Numbered from the stretch's first letter, positions 1 to 10,999 are shown. The stretch is DNA of 64,000 nucleotides from Balneola sp. (GCA_003712055.1 RHLJ01000001.1:124001-188000); one strand, 5' to 3'. Numbers and translations are program-made. The notes: generated by a model not told the origin, from the letters alone.

Positions 1-2001
1 GTAAGGAATTTGAAGAGAACCCCCAGAAATATTAGACGCGCTAAGTTCTACGGTAACGGTAATACTTGCATCACCTTCAGTTACACTAGTAGTACTTGCT
101 GTAATCGTAGCATTAGCACTGAATATGTCATTATCACTGATCGTAATTGTGAGTTCACTCTCTGTGCCCAGGCTTACGCCATCAGGTAGATTACTCTCAT
201 CGATCTCGAGTATGATGGTTTCTGAATCTTCAATATCACTGTCATCGATGATGCTTACATCAAAGGTAGCACTGGATTCATCTTCATCAATCGAAACAGT
301 TCCGCTAAGTGCTGTAAAATCGGAACCACTTGTAGCTGTACCGCTTACGGTGTAAGGAATTTGAAGAGAACCGCCAGAAGTATTTGATTCACTTAGTTCT
401 ACAGTAATTGTGACATTACCATCTCCTTCACTAAGCGCAGTAATAGATGATAAAATTTCTACTTCTGCACTAAATGGTTCTTCATCGTTATCCTGAATAG
501 TAATTGTAACTTCGCGTTCTGTACCCAGACTTACGCCTTCAGGAAGATTCATTCCAATTATTCTTAACGTGATAGTTTCTGAACCTTCAATATCACTGTC
601 ATCGATAATGCTTATATCAAAGGTAGCACTGGATTCATTCTCATCAATAGTTACGGTTCCGCTAAGTGCTGTAAAGTCGGAACCACTTGTAGCTGTACCG
701 CTTACAGAGTAAGAGATATCAAGTGAGCCCCCGGAAATATTTAAAGCACTTAATTGTACGGTAATTGTAATGTCATCATCTCCCTCTGTTAATTCAGTAG
801 AAGAAGCACTAATTGTAACACTGGCATCAAATGTAGTATCGTCTTCGTCATTATCGAGAATCGTAACGGTTACCTCTGACTCTGATCCAACACTAATACC
901 GTTAGGTAAATTGTTTTCAGTTAGTGTTAAAATTATTGTTTCTGAGTTCTCCATGTCATCGTCATCAATAACGCTGATCTCAAAAGAAGCACTGGTTTCG
1001 TTTTGTGAAATTATGACGGAACCATTTAACGTGGTAAAATCAGTACCACTTGTTGCGCTACCTTCTATTGTATACGGGATTTCGAGGGCAGTATCAGAAG
1101 TGTTTTGCTCGCTTAACTCAATGGTGATCGTGATATTTTCATCGCCCTCGGTTAATTCAGTAGAAGAAGCTTCAATAACAACACTTGCCATAAAGATTTC
1201 TTCATCATTGTCCTGAATTGTAATTGTGATTTCACTTTCAGATCCCAGGCTAACACTATCGGGGAGGTTAGCTTCATCTAAAGTTATTGTTAGGGATTCC
1301 GAGTTTTCTACCTCATCATCATCAATTATTTCTAACTGGAAAGAAGCACTGGATTCATTTTCCGGAATGGATACTGATCCGCTGAGTTCACTAAAATCGG
1401 AGCCGCTTGTAGCATCTCCTGAAACCAGGTAAGGTATTTGCAGCGAATTTCCTGAAGTATTAACTGAACTAAGCTCGACTGTGATTGTAATGTCATCACC
1501 GCCTTCCGTTAATTCAATAGAAGAAGATGCAATTATTGCCTCAGCACTAAACCCAGCTTCATCATTATCCAGAATAGTTATAGTAAATTCTGTGTCAGAC
1601 CCTAGTGTTATTTCATCAGGTAAATCATCCTCATCTAATGAGATGATGATTGTTTCTTCTTCCTCAACCTCTTCGTCATCAATGATTACAATTTCAAATG
1701 TAGCAGTAGACTCATTACCTGAAATAGTAGCTATACCACTTAGTTGTGTATAATCCTCACCATTGGTTGCAGTACCGGAGATTGAGTATGGTATCCTTAG
1801 AGTAGCACCAGAAGTGTTTTGAGTACTCAAGTCTACGGTCACAATCAGTGTATCACCTTCTGATACTTGTGCAGAGGAAGCATTGATTTCTACGTTGGCA
1901 CTGAATATATCTTCACTACTACCAGCATTGTCTTTACAAACCAAAAAGAGAAGAGAGAAGATGCAAAGAATGGCGAGAAAGGAGGCGTATCTAAACTTCA
2001 T
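1..2001 (-). CDS. Calx-beta repeat surface protein, partial (C-terminal part lies beyond the left edge)
   Basis: An open frame runs without a stop from an ATG at 2001 to the window edge, about 667 codons. The N-terminus (MKFRYASFLAILCIF) is a signal peptide. It ends in LVC, so lipoprotein processing is possible, although Val at -1 is a poor lipobox. The rest is a string of 117-121 residue units, five complete and a sixth cut by the edge. Each carries acidic turns such as IIDDSDIEDSETI and ends in ITIxDND. This is the Calx-beta pattern, a calcium-binding beta-sandwich common in adhesins and surface proteins. Units near the left edge are almost identical at DNA level. Surface adhesion or matrix function is inferred from the family. 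The reverse strand shows Ser-rich open frames that are only shadows of this gene. Confidence 0.9.
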   Translation of the reverse strand, partial: MKFRYASFLAILCIFSLLFLVCKDNAGSSEDIFSANVEINASSAQVSEGDTLIVTVDLSTQNTSGATLRIPYSISGTATNGEDYTQLSGIATISGNESTATFEIVIIDDEEVEEEETIIISLDEDDLPDEITLGSDTEFTITILDNDEAGFSAEAIIASSSIELTEGGDDITITVELSSVNTSGNSLQIPYLVSGDATSGSDFSELSGSVSIPENESSASFQLEIIDDDEVENSESLTITLDEANLPDSVSLGSESEITITIQDNDEEIFMASVVIEASSTELTEGDENITITIELSEQNTSDTALEIPYTIEGSATSGTDFTTLNGSVIISQNETSASFEISVIDDDDMENSETIILTLTENNLPNGISVGSESEVTVTILDNDEDDTTFDASVTISASSTELTEGDDDITITVQLSALNISGGSLDISYSVSGTATSGSDFTALSGTVTIDENESSATFDISIIDDSDIEGSETITLRIIGMNLPEGVSLGTEREVTITIQDNDEEPFSAEVEILSSITALSEGDGNVTITVELSESNTSGGSLQIPYTVSGTATSGSDFTALSGTVSIDEDESSATFDVSIIDDSDIEDSETIILEIDESNLPDGVSLGTESELTITISDNDIFSANATITASTTSVTEGDASITVTVELSASNISGGSLQIPY

Positions 2002-2020
2002 AGAAACTGATTTATTTAAG

Positions 2021-2060
2021 TATAGAATTGTATAGAAATTTATTTCTATACAATTCTATA
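2021..2060. promoter_or_regulatory. Perfect 18-bp inverted repeat in front of the Calx-beta gene
   Basis: Arms 2021-2038 (TATAGAATTGTATAGAAA) and 2043-2060 are exact reverse complements around a 4-nt centre. Each arm also contains TATAGAA twice, 10 bp apart. The element ends 20 bp before the ATG at 2001. There is no T-tract on the gene side and it sits inside the predicted 5' UTR, so it is more likely an operator or an RNA hairpin near the start codon than a terminator. Function is inferred only. Confidence 0.6.
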
Positions 2061-2178
2061 AAATTCGAGTCTAAATGACTAACAGCGAGGAAGGTATTAT
2101 CCATCTTGTAGTTGTTTTGTCGACCTTCCCAATCAATGTTGACCGATCATGGATATATGAGGAAGCAGTAGTTTAAAT

Positions 2179-2186
2179 CAAATCTA
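2179..2186 (-). promoter_or_regulatory. Candidate -7 promoter element for the Calx-beta gene
   Basis: Reading the minus strand, TAGATTTG is an exact match to the Bacteroidota -7 consensus TAnnTTTG. A TTTC lies 18 nt upstream as a possible -33 box. This would start a transcript near 2174 with a 5' UTR of about 170 nt that includes the 2021-2060 palindrome. Confidence 0.4.
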
Positions 2187-2231
2187 TGTTGGAATTTTTA
2201 AGGGGAAATAGCTGAACCAAAAAACTTAAAG

Positions 2232-2966
2232 CTATTTTGTGTCAAGTTGCCGCCTAATCATCAAGCTTCTGAACATAAGTAAACCCATCTCACCAGTAAG
2301 ATCATATAAAGCATCAAAATATATTTCCGCTTCCGAATAATTTTTCTCCATTAAATGCGTGAAGCCGAGAAAACTAATTGCACTAGTGTTCGTTGAATCG
2401 AGTTCTAAAGCTTTATTAAAGTCACTTATTGCTTTTTCTGTTTCACCTAATAATAGAAATAGACTCCCTCTCTGCGTGAAGGTTTGAGTATACCCTAGAT
2501 CATTATCAATTAATTCAGTAAATACAGGGATTCTTTTAATGGCCATTGCGGAATCCATTGGAACAAGTTCCTTAATGTAATCGGTATTATCTACTACAGA
2601 ATCTATATACTCGTAAAAGGATGTGCATTCAAAAATTAGTCTCTCAGTTAAATTTTTGAGTTTTCCGATAACCCATTCGTCGATAAATTCATCAAGAAAT
2701 TGTAAATCTGTTATTGATGTAAGAGTAGTATCGATATTATAATCTTCTATTATCTGAGCAAATATTTCAATTTCATTGTCTTGAAATATACTTGAGGAAG
2801 TCCCAAGACATAGTTCCAGGTTAACTTGTCCGGTTAAATTGTTGGTAAAGCAGTTACATGACTCATTGAAAAGCGTATCATCTAAGTTTTGGGAGTACAG
2901 ATTCATAAAGCCCAAATATGACCAACAAAAAATCAGAAAGAGTGTTTTATTGGACTTTACACTCAT
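2232..2966 (-). CDS. Secreted TPR-repeat protein of unknown function
   Basis: A 244-residue protein with a hydrophobic N-terminal segment (about residues 8-25) that looks like a signal peptide ending near LYSQ. The middle is rich in Asp/Glu and has several Cys (NESCNCF, LELCLG, IFECTS). Residues about 165-235 read as two tetratricopeptide repeats, for example ISDFNKALELDSTNTSA followed by NYSEAEIYFDALYDL. Its start lies 2 bp after the stop of the isocitrate dehydrogenase gene, so the two are probably co-transcribed, but nothing in the sequence links it to that enzyme. TPR domains mediate protein contacts; no specific role can be assigned. Confidence 0.75.
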   Translation of the reverse strand: MSVKSNKTLFLIFCWSYLGFMNLYSQNLDDTLFNESCNCFTNNLTGQVNLELCLGTSSSIFQDNEIEIFAQIIEDYNIDTTLTSITDLQFLDEFIDEWVIGKLKNLTERLIFECTSFYEYIDSVVDNTDYIKELVPMDSAMAIKRIPVFTELIDNDLGYTQTFTQRGSLFLLLGETEKAISDFNKALELDSTNTSAISFLGFTHLMEKNYSEAEIYFDALYDLTGEMGLLMFRSLMIRRQLDTK

Positions 2967-2968
2967 TA

Positions 2969-5331
<2,363 letters not shown>

Positions 5332-5410
5332 ATAATTGATCATTATATTCATGCACGAATGGCGGAACACCTCCGTTTCTGATATTAAAGGTTAACGAAC
5401 CCGTAAAGCC

Positions 5411-5635
5411 ATGTTAAGACCCATGTTTGGCTATCGGCCAAAAATTAAAAAATTCGACTTACCATTTAGGTACCACGATCCGGAAAAGGAGGAGAGAGAA
5501 AACAACCGGAGAAAACGCCGAATAAAATTCCAAACACATAACCGTGTTAAACCGAAGCAGCATATTCGAGTACTGGGGTTGGCTCTGTTTTTAGCTTTGG
5601 TAGTATATATAATCTCACTTTTAGGCAACGTTTAA
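5411..5635 (+). CDS. Small basic protein with C-terminal membrane anchor
   Basis: A 74-residue protein. Residues 1-52 are very basic and hydrophilic, with clusters such as NNRRKRRIKF. Residues about 53-71 (VLGLALFLALVVYIISLLG) form one transmembrane helix near the end, so it is probably a tail-anchored inner-membrane peptide. The stop codon at 5633-5635 is followed at once by the TTG start of mutL, which suggests translational coupling. I do not recognise the family. The basic part could contact nucleic acid or lipid head groups, but this is a guess. Confidence 0.6.
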   Translation: MLRPMFGYRPKIKKFDLPFRYHDPEKEERENNRRKRRIKFQTHNRVKPKQHIRVLGLALFLALVVYIISLLGNV

Positions 5636-7480
5636 TTGAGCACTACTCAAGAGCACACTTCAATAATACATCAACTCCCCCCTGAAATAAGTAATAAAAT
5701 TGCTGCAGGTGAGGTCATCCAACGCCCGGCCTCCGTTGTTAAAGAATTACTTGATAACGCTATTGATGCGGGGGCAGATCAGATTAAAATAATTATTGAA
5801 AACTCTGGTCGAACACTTGTTCAGGTGATAGATAATGGGTGTGGGATGAGTGATGAAGACCTGCCTTTGTGTTTTGAGCGACACGCCACTTCAAAAATTA
5901 ATTCTGTTGATGATCTGTTCAAGATTAAGACTATGGGCTTTCGGGGTGAGGCTATGGCCTCTATTGCTTCTGTAGCTCAAATTTTGGTTAAAACTAAAAG
6001 GGCAGAGGATGAAAACGGATGGGAAATGGAGCTATGGGGTGGGGAACAAAGAGCAATAAAACCTACAGCCACAGATAACGGTACTTCTGTTTCAGTAAGA
6101 AATCTTTTTTTCAATGTTCCGGCACGTCGACAATTTTTGAAGACAGATGTAACCGAACTGAGGCATATGCTAAGGTCGGTTCAATATGCTGCTTTAGCCA
6201 ATACTCAGATAGCTTTTGAGGTTATAGCCGATGGAGAAACGATTTATAATTTGCCTACTCAGGAACTTAATGAAAGAATTGCTCTGATATTCGGTAGAAC
6301 GTATAAAGCCAGTCTTATCGAGTTTAAAGAGGAAACTAGTTATGTAAAAATTCACGGGTACGCCTCGGATCCAAAACTTGCTAAGAAAAGCAGAGGAGAG
6401 CAGTTCCTGTTTGTAAATGGTCGCCCGTTCCAGCATCGTTATTTGACCCATGTGATTTTGAGCTTATATGATGCATGGACAAGGAATAACGAATACCCTT
6501 TTTACACTCTTTTTTTTGATATCGACCCATCTAAAATTGATGTAAATGTCCATCCTGCTAAAATGGAAATTAAGTTCGAGGATGAGAAGAGTATCATTCA
6601 ACTCGCCAAATCAGTAGTAAACAGGGCATTGAATAATCACTTTCAGGTGCCCTCTATTGATCGAAGCGATGACATATTTCTATCCTCTGAGACATCAGCA
6701 AAAAGTTTCGATGCTGGTTTTTCGTTCGACTTACCTGCTTCACAAAAAAGTTCGTCGAGTAAAGGAGGAGAATTTCATATTCCATCAAGGATCAATACTT
6801 CATCTATTAGAGGTAGAGGAGATGAGATTTCAAGGGAGTTGTATCAACGGGAAACAGATGCCTCTAAGCTAAATACAGAAGCTGAACCCTTTGAGTTAAA
6901 AGAACAGCCAGATGCTCTTGAAAGAAGCTTTTGGCAGCTTCATAATTCATATATCATCACGCAAACACGAACTGGTTTGTGTATGATTGACCAGCACCTT
7001 GCTCATAAGAGAATCATATTTGAAAAAGCACTAAGTGCTACCGAATCTGCTTTGCCTAGTACACAGCAATTGCTATTTGCTCAAACAATGGAGTTATCTG
7101 CTTCTGATTTTATTCTATTGAAAGAGCTACTTCCAATCATATCGCAAATGGGTTTTTCAGTCCAGTTGATGAGTGGTAATACAGCGATGATTAATGGAGT
7201 ACCTGCTGATATTGAGATTGGTAATGAGCAGGAAGTCTTAATTGCTATGCTGCATGAATACCAGGAGCTGGGTCAAAAAATCAATCTGGAAGCTCGAGAC
7301 AGATTGGCTATTTCATTTGCTGCAAAAGCAGCTATACCCAGAGGAAAGAAATTGACCGAACTGGAAATGGAATCTATGGTAGACCAACTCTTCGCTTGTG
7401 AGCAGCCTTATCTTGATCCTTTAAAAAAACCGACAATCGTGTATCTTTCGCTCGATGAAATTCAATCACGGTTTCGTTAA
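5636..7480 (+). CDS. mutL: DNA mismatch repair protein MutL
   Basis: A 614-residue MutL, the ATPase that links MutS mismatch recognition to downstream repair. The N-terminal GHKL ATPase is complete: KELLDNAIDAG (Glu37 and Asn41 are the catalytic and metal-binding residues), DNGCGM, GFRGEA and LFFNVPARRQFL. The start is a TTG placed directly after the stop of the upstream small gene; no in-frame ATG precedes the ATPase core. The C-terminal domain is unusual. The endonuclease motif DQHAxxExxxxE reads DQHLAHKRIIFE (from residue 452), the ACR motif reads AAKAAIPRG, and the CPHGRP-like end reads DPLKKPT. Nicking activity is therefore uncertain. The stop codon lies inside a palindromic repeat. Confidence 0.96.
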   Translation: MSTTQEHTSIIHQLPPEISNKIAAGEVIQRPASVVKELLDNAIDAGADQIKIIIENSGRTLVQVIDNGCGMSDEDLPLCFERHATSKINSVDDLFKIKTMGFRGEAMASIASVAQILVKTKRAEDENGWEMELWGGEQRAIKPTATDNGTSVSVRNLFFNVPARRQFLKTDVTELRHMLRSVQYAALANTQIAFEVIADGETIYNLPTQELNERIALIFGRTYKASLIEFKEETSYVKIHGYASDPKLAKKSRGEQFLFVNGRPFQHRYLTHVILSLYDAWTRNNEYPFYTLFFDIDPSKIDVNVHPAKMEIKFEDEKSIIQLAKSVVNRALNNHFQVPSIDRSDDIFLSSETSAKSFDAGFSFDLPASQKSSSSKGGEFHIPSRINTSSIRGRGDEISRELYQRETDASKLNTEAEPFELKEQPDALERSFWQLHNSYIITQTRTGLCMIDQHLAHKRIIFEKALSATESALPSTQQLLFAQTMELSASDFILLKELLPIISQMGFSVQLMSGNTAMINGVPADIEIGNEQEVLIAMLHEYQELGQKINLEARDRLAISFAAKAAIPRGKKLTELEMESMVDQLFACEQPYLDPLKKPTIVYLSLDEIQSRFR

Positions 7481-7535
7481 TGGTTATTTGTTAATTGAGT
7501 TGTTTTACGAATAACAATTAACCATTAACGAAAAC
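7471..7535. repeat. Dispersed palindrome (family C) overlapping the mutL stop
   Basis: Left arm 7471-7493 and right arm 7511-7535 are imperfect reverse complements sharing the core TTCGTTAATGGTTA. The last codons and stop of mutL (CGT TAA) are part of the left arm. The same core occurs at 32743-32798. Confidence 0.65.
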
Positions 7536-7596
7536 CAAAATTTTAAAAGCTGGCGGTTATGGGAACCGTTCAAAATGTTCATATGGAATCTGCACG

Positions 7597-8706
7597 ATGA
7601 CGATACTTGCCATTGAGCCTTTTTATAGTGGTTCTCATAAAGCTTTTTTAAAAGGCCTGGCTAAGCATTCTAAGCATAATATCATCCCTATTAAGCTTAA
7701 CTACAAAGGATGGAAATGGCGAATGCATGGGGATTCAGTTACACTCGCTCAACTGACCAATCAGGTTGAGGAAGAGATAGATTTATTGCTTGCTAGCAGT
7801 ATGACCAATTTGCCGGCTTTTCTTGCTTTAAATAATCCCAGGTTTGCTCATACGCCAAAGATCATGTACATGCATGAAAACCTGTTTACTCGGCCCATCC
7901 CAACTGGAGAAGCTAGGGATATGACTTACTGCTACATTAATTACCTGAGCATGCTGGTTGCTGATAAACTTATTTTCTCATCCCAGTTTCATTTAGATGA
8001 TTTAATCGAAGCTTTACCAGACTTCCTTGATAATTTTCCCGATGATAAGCACTATAACACTGCAGATCAGATCAAAGAAAAAAGTGTAGTCATGCATCCC
8101 GGGTTAGACCTTAAATACTTTGATGAACAGCCCGATTTGCGTAGTAAGAATGAGCGTCCTGTTATAGTTTGGAATCAGCGGTGGCAGTTCGATAGAAACC
8201 CAGCCATGTTTTTCCGTGTGCTAAATCGGTTAAATGATATTGATCTTAAGTTCGATCTAATCTTAGCGGGGGACAGCAAACACGAAAAACCAGAGGAATT
8301 TCAAAAAGCCTGGAAACGATTTGGTCAGCAAATCACACATTTCGGTTATGTAGACGATAAAGAGGCGTATAGCAAACTGCTTCATTCCGGTGACATCGTG
8401 GTATCCACAGCAACGTATGAGTTTTTCTGTGTATCTATAATGGAAGCAGTGTATTGCGGGTGTCATCCATTAGTTCCCAAAACATTGCACTATCCTGAAC
8501 TTATCCCTGATTCACTGCATAATCCCTTACTTCATGCTCCAGTACTTTATGAAAATGAAGATGAGCTGTTCCTACATCTAAAGAATTTACTCACTGGTGT
8601 TACCAAGCCACTTCCAAAACCTACTCTTCAAAACATTAATAAACACCTTGAGTGGAGTAGGCAGTACAAAAAGTTTGATGCCTTGTTTGAAGAGCTGGTC
8701 TCATAA
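7597..8706 (+). CDS. Glycosyltransferase of the tRNA-queuosine alpha-mannosyltransferase (QTMAN, DUF3524) family
   Basis: A 369-residue GT-B type glycosyltransferase. The N-terminal half (IEPFYSGSHKAFLKGL, LNYKGWKWRMHGDSV, ASSMTNLPAF, MYMHENLFTRP) is characteristic of the DUF3524/QTMAN_N family. The C-terminal half has NQRWQFDRNP, which opens the second Rossmann domain, and YEFFCVSIMEAVYCGCHPLVP, the nucleotide-sugar binding region. The animal member mannosylates queuosine in tRNA-Asp from GDP-mannose. For the bacterial proteins the substrate is inferred from homology. The ATG at 7597 follows the mutL palindrome; manA at 18.6 kb could supply mannose-6-phosphate. No signal peptide or membrane segment, so it is cytoplasmic. 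Confidence 0.85.
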   Translation: MTILAIEPFYSGSHKAFLKGLAKHSKHNIIPIKLNYKGWKWRMHGDSVTLAQLTNQVEEEIDLLLASSMTNLPAFLALNNPRFAHTPKIMYMHENLFTRPIPTGEARDMTYCYINYLSMLVADKLIFSSQFHLDDLIEALPDFLDNFPDDKHYNTADQIKEKSVVMHPGLDLKYFDEQPDLRSKNERPVIVWNQRWQFDRNPAMFFRVLNRLNDIDLKFDLILAGDSKHEKPEEFQKAWKRFGQQITHFGYVDDKEAYSKLLHSGDIVVSTATYEFFCVSIMEAVYCGCHPLVPKTLHYPELIPDSLHNPLLHAPVLYENEDELFLHLKNLLTGVTKPLPKPTLQNINKHLEWSRQYKKFDALFEELVS

Positions 8707-8734
8707 TTTTGTACTTATACCATTTTTTTTGACG

Positions 8735-8780
8735 GTCATCCCGGACAATCCGATGACAGGAGGGTGTGATGCGGGATGAC
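8735..8780. repeat. Dispersed palindrome, family B (GTCATCCCG ... CGGGATGAC)
   Basis: A short element with 9-bp perfect outer arms GTCATCCCG and CGGGATGAC, located between the convergent ends of the glycosyltransferase and the AbgT transporter. A longer relative lies at 38873-38948, and single arms lie at 25723-25751 and near 41085-41103. It may act as a bidirectional transcription end. Confidence 0.6.
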
Positions 8781-8811
8781 CATAGAAAGAAAGCTAAGTC
8801 GATTAATATAC

Positions 8812-10374
8812 CTACATCGCTGGATACACGTAGTTAGCTTCGAAACTCAGAGGAATTCCAATCCACCAGTAGATAAGCAAGAAGATGGTCCATGCAATTC
8901 CGAAAATAATGGAGTAAGGAAGCATCATAGAAATAAGTGTTCCTATCCCGGTATTCTTCACATATCGTTGACAGAAAACTACAACCAGTGGGAAATAAGG
9001 AAGAAGTGGGGTAATAATATTAGAAACAGAGTCTCCAACTCTGTATGCAGCCTGAGTTAAATCAGGAGAAATACCCAGTTGCATAAGCATAGGTACAAAA
9101 ATAGGAGCAATAAGGGCCCATTTTGCAGAAGCTGATCCTACCAGTAAGTTTACTAATGCACTCAAAATGATAATCCCAACAATAGTAATCTGACCAGGCA
9201 GAGCCAGAGATTGAAGGAATTGAGCTCCTTTTAAGGCTACCAATAATCCAATATTAGATGTCGCGAATGCATCAATAAAAAGTGCACAGAAAAAAGCCAT
9301 TACAATATAGTATCCCATACTTTGCATCGATTTGGACATGTTGTCTATCATGTCTTTCGACTTTTTATACTTACCCGAAGCAAAACCGTACACGACACCA
9401 GGGATCAATAACAGTACAAAAATCAGGGGAACAATCGCCTGCATTAGCGGAGCATTAAATGAGGTGAGACTTAGTTTATCAGGATCGATCATATCAGGGC
9501 CGCGTAAAGCAGAATCTGCTGGAATTGCCCAGACAATTAAGCCAACGATTCCAAGTATCATAGCCCCAAAACCCATCCAGAAAGCGCGACTTTCTTTATC
9601 GCTCACATCTTCCATATGAGGCATTCCATCTTCATCTCCATCAACCTCTGTTCCAGTTAAACGTGGTTCTACAATTTTGTCCGTTACATACCATCCCACC
9701 AAAATGATTAACACAGAGGAAAGTGCTGTGAAATAGAAGTTATTGAGTGGGTTCAGGTTAATCTCAGGGTCAAGAATCTGAGCCGCTTCTAGAGTAAAGC
9801 TCATGATAAGAGGATCAATGGCTGAAGGGATGAAATTAGCTGAGAAACCTCCTGAAACTCCTGCAAAAGCAGCGGCGATTCCAGCTAATGGATGTCGACC
9901 TGCGGCGTAAAAAATTACTCCACCCAATGGGATTACAAGCACGTATCCTGCATCTGCAGCGGTATGACTTACAATACCGATTAGGATCAACATGGGTGTG
10001 ATCAACATTTTTGGAGTCGAATTAAGGAGTTTCTTCAAACCCGCATCAATCCAGCCTGAGTTTTCAGCGACTCCAACACCAAGCATTGCGACGAGTACAA
10101 TTCCAAGAGGAGCGAATCCTGTGAAGGTTCCCACCATGGTTGCCAGAAAATTAGCCAATGCAGGCCCGGTCAATAAGTTGTTCACGTTTAAAGGATCTCC
10201 AGTTCGAGGATGAACCTCACCAAAATCAATAGGAGCAAGGATAGCCGAAAGAATCCAGACAATCGCCATTAAATAAAAGAAGAGTATTGCCGGATCAGGG
10301 AGCTTATTTCCTGATTTTTCAATGCCATTTAGAAAACGATTAAATAAAGAATTAGAAGCTGGAGTAGTACTCAT
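8812..10374 (-). CDS. AbgT-family transporter
   Basis: A 520-residue integral membrane protein with about 10-12 hydrophobic segments. It resembles the AbgT family (p-aminobenzoyl-glutamate uptake in Escherichia coli, sulfonamide efflux in MtrF and YdaH). Supporting segments are NRFLNGIEKSGNKLPDPA near the N-terminus, the SHTAADAGYVLVIPLGG loop, SANFIPSAIDPL and the re-entrant-like LVGSASAKWALIAPIFVPM. The length fits the family. Direction and substrate (folate precursor uptake or antimetabolite export) cannot be decided from sequence. It stands alone on the minus strand between a palindrome and a TrmH-family gene. Confidence 0.9.
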   Translation of the reverse strand: MSTTPASNSLFNRFLNGIEKSGNKLPDPAILFFYLMAIVWILSAILAPIDFGEVHPRTGDPLNVNNLLTGPALANFLATMVGTFTGFAPLGIVLVAMLGVGVAENSGWIDAGLKKLLNSTPKMLITPMLILIGIVSHTAADAGYVLVIPLGGVIFYAAGRHPLAGIAAAFAGVSGGFSANFIPSAIDPLIMSFTLEAAQILDPEINLNPLNNFYFTALSSVLIILVGWYVTDKIVEPRLTGTEVDGDEDGMPHMEDVSDKESRAFWMGFGAMILGIVGLIVWAIPADSALRGPDMIDPDKLSLTSFNAPLMQAIVPLIFVLLLIPGVVYGFASGKYKKSKDMIDNMSKSMQSMGYYIVMAFFCALFIDAFATSNIGLLVALKGAQFLQSLALPGQITIVGIIILSALVNLLVGSASAKWALIAPIFVPMLMQLGISPDLTQAAYRVGDSVSNIITPLLPYFPLVVVFCQRYVKNTGIGTLISMMLPYSIIFGIAWTIFLLIYWWIGIPLSFEANYVYPAM

Positions 10375-10462
10375 TTGGAAAGATTAAATTAGTGACGCGC
10401 TAAAATAAGCGGTTTAGGGGATTAGACAAGTGTTTTTTCAAAGTGAACTCTTGAACCCCGGC

Positions 10463-10999
10463 TTAATTGCCCCAGAGCTTTTCAAGAAAAGAATAAAGTA
10501 ATACGCCACCAGCTACTGATACATTTAAAGAATGTTTTTTCCCAAACTGTGGGATAGATACGAATTGGTCGATAAAAGGAATTGCATCGTCATCAATACC
10601 AGTGACTTCGTTTCCCATTACTAAACAAAGCTTATCATGGTTGTCAGGGGAGAATTCGGGGAGGGAGATGCTCTCATCCATTTGTTCCAGTCCGATGATT
10701 ACATATCCATCTTTTTTTAGGCTATCAGTCAATTCCTCAAAGCTTCCCCAAACAGACCATGGCACAAATTCCTCAGCTCCAATGGCTGTTTTTGATATTT
10801 CTGGTCTGGGTGGATGCGGGGTATAACCGGAGAGCATAAGTTCAGAAACTCCAAACGCATCACAAGAGCGAAAGAGTGAGCCCACATTATGAAGGCTTCT
10901 GATGTTATGTAATACAACTTTAATCGTTCTCATTTTTGGAGGAGCTTCCTGAGAAAGATTTTCTTCCAATATTTGTTGGGTACTAAGCTTTTTAGGCAT
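10463..10999 (-). CDS. TrmH/SpoU-family RNA 2'-O-methyltransferase
   Basis: A 178-residue SPOUT methyltransferase that uses S-adenosylmethionine to methylate a ribose in tRNA or rRNA. The three family motifs are visible: HNVGSLFRSCDAFG (motif 1 with the catalytic Arg), LVMGNEVTGI (motif 2) and SIPQFGKKHSLNVSVAGG (motif 3, forming the trefoil knot). There is no N-terminal RNA-binding domain, so it is the short form, similar in size to TrmL or to TrmH-core proteins. The target nucleotide cannot be predicted. It is divergent from the MFS gene, with about 90 bp between them. Confidence 0.9.
   Translation of the reverse strand: MPKKLSTQQILEENLSQEAPPKMRTIKVVLHNIRSLHNVGSLFRSCDAFGVSELMLSGYTPHPPRPEISKTAIGAEEFVPWSVWGSFEELTDSLKKDGYVIIGLEQMDESISLPEFSPDNHDKLCLVMGNEVTGIDDDAIPFIDQFVSIPQFGKKHSLNVSVAGGVLLYSFLEKLWGN

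Noticed and set aside
125-1753. Several plus-strand open frames (Ser-rich) opposite the Calx-beta gene
   Set aside because: They mirror the repeat units of the minus-strand gene, have low-complexity Ser/Val composition, and lack any start context or family resemblance.
1-2001. Regular DNA repeats of about 355 bp as a possible CRISPR or tandem satellite
   Set aside because: The unit length equals a protein domain, the frame stays open, and the repeats differ mostly at silent or surface positions.
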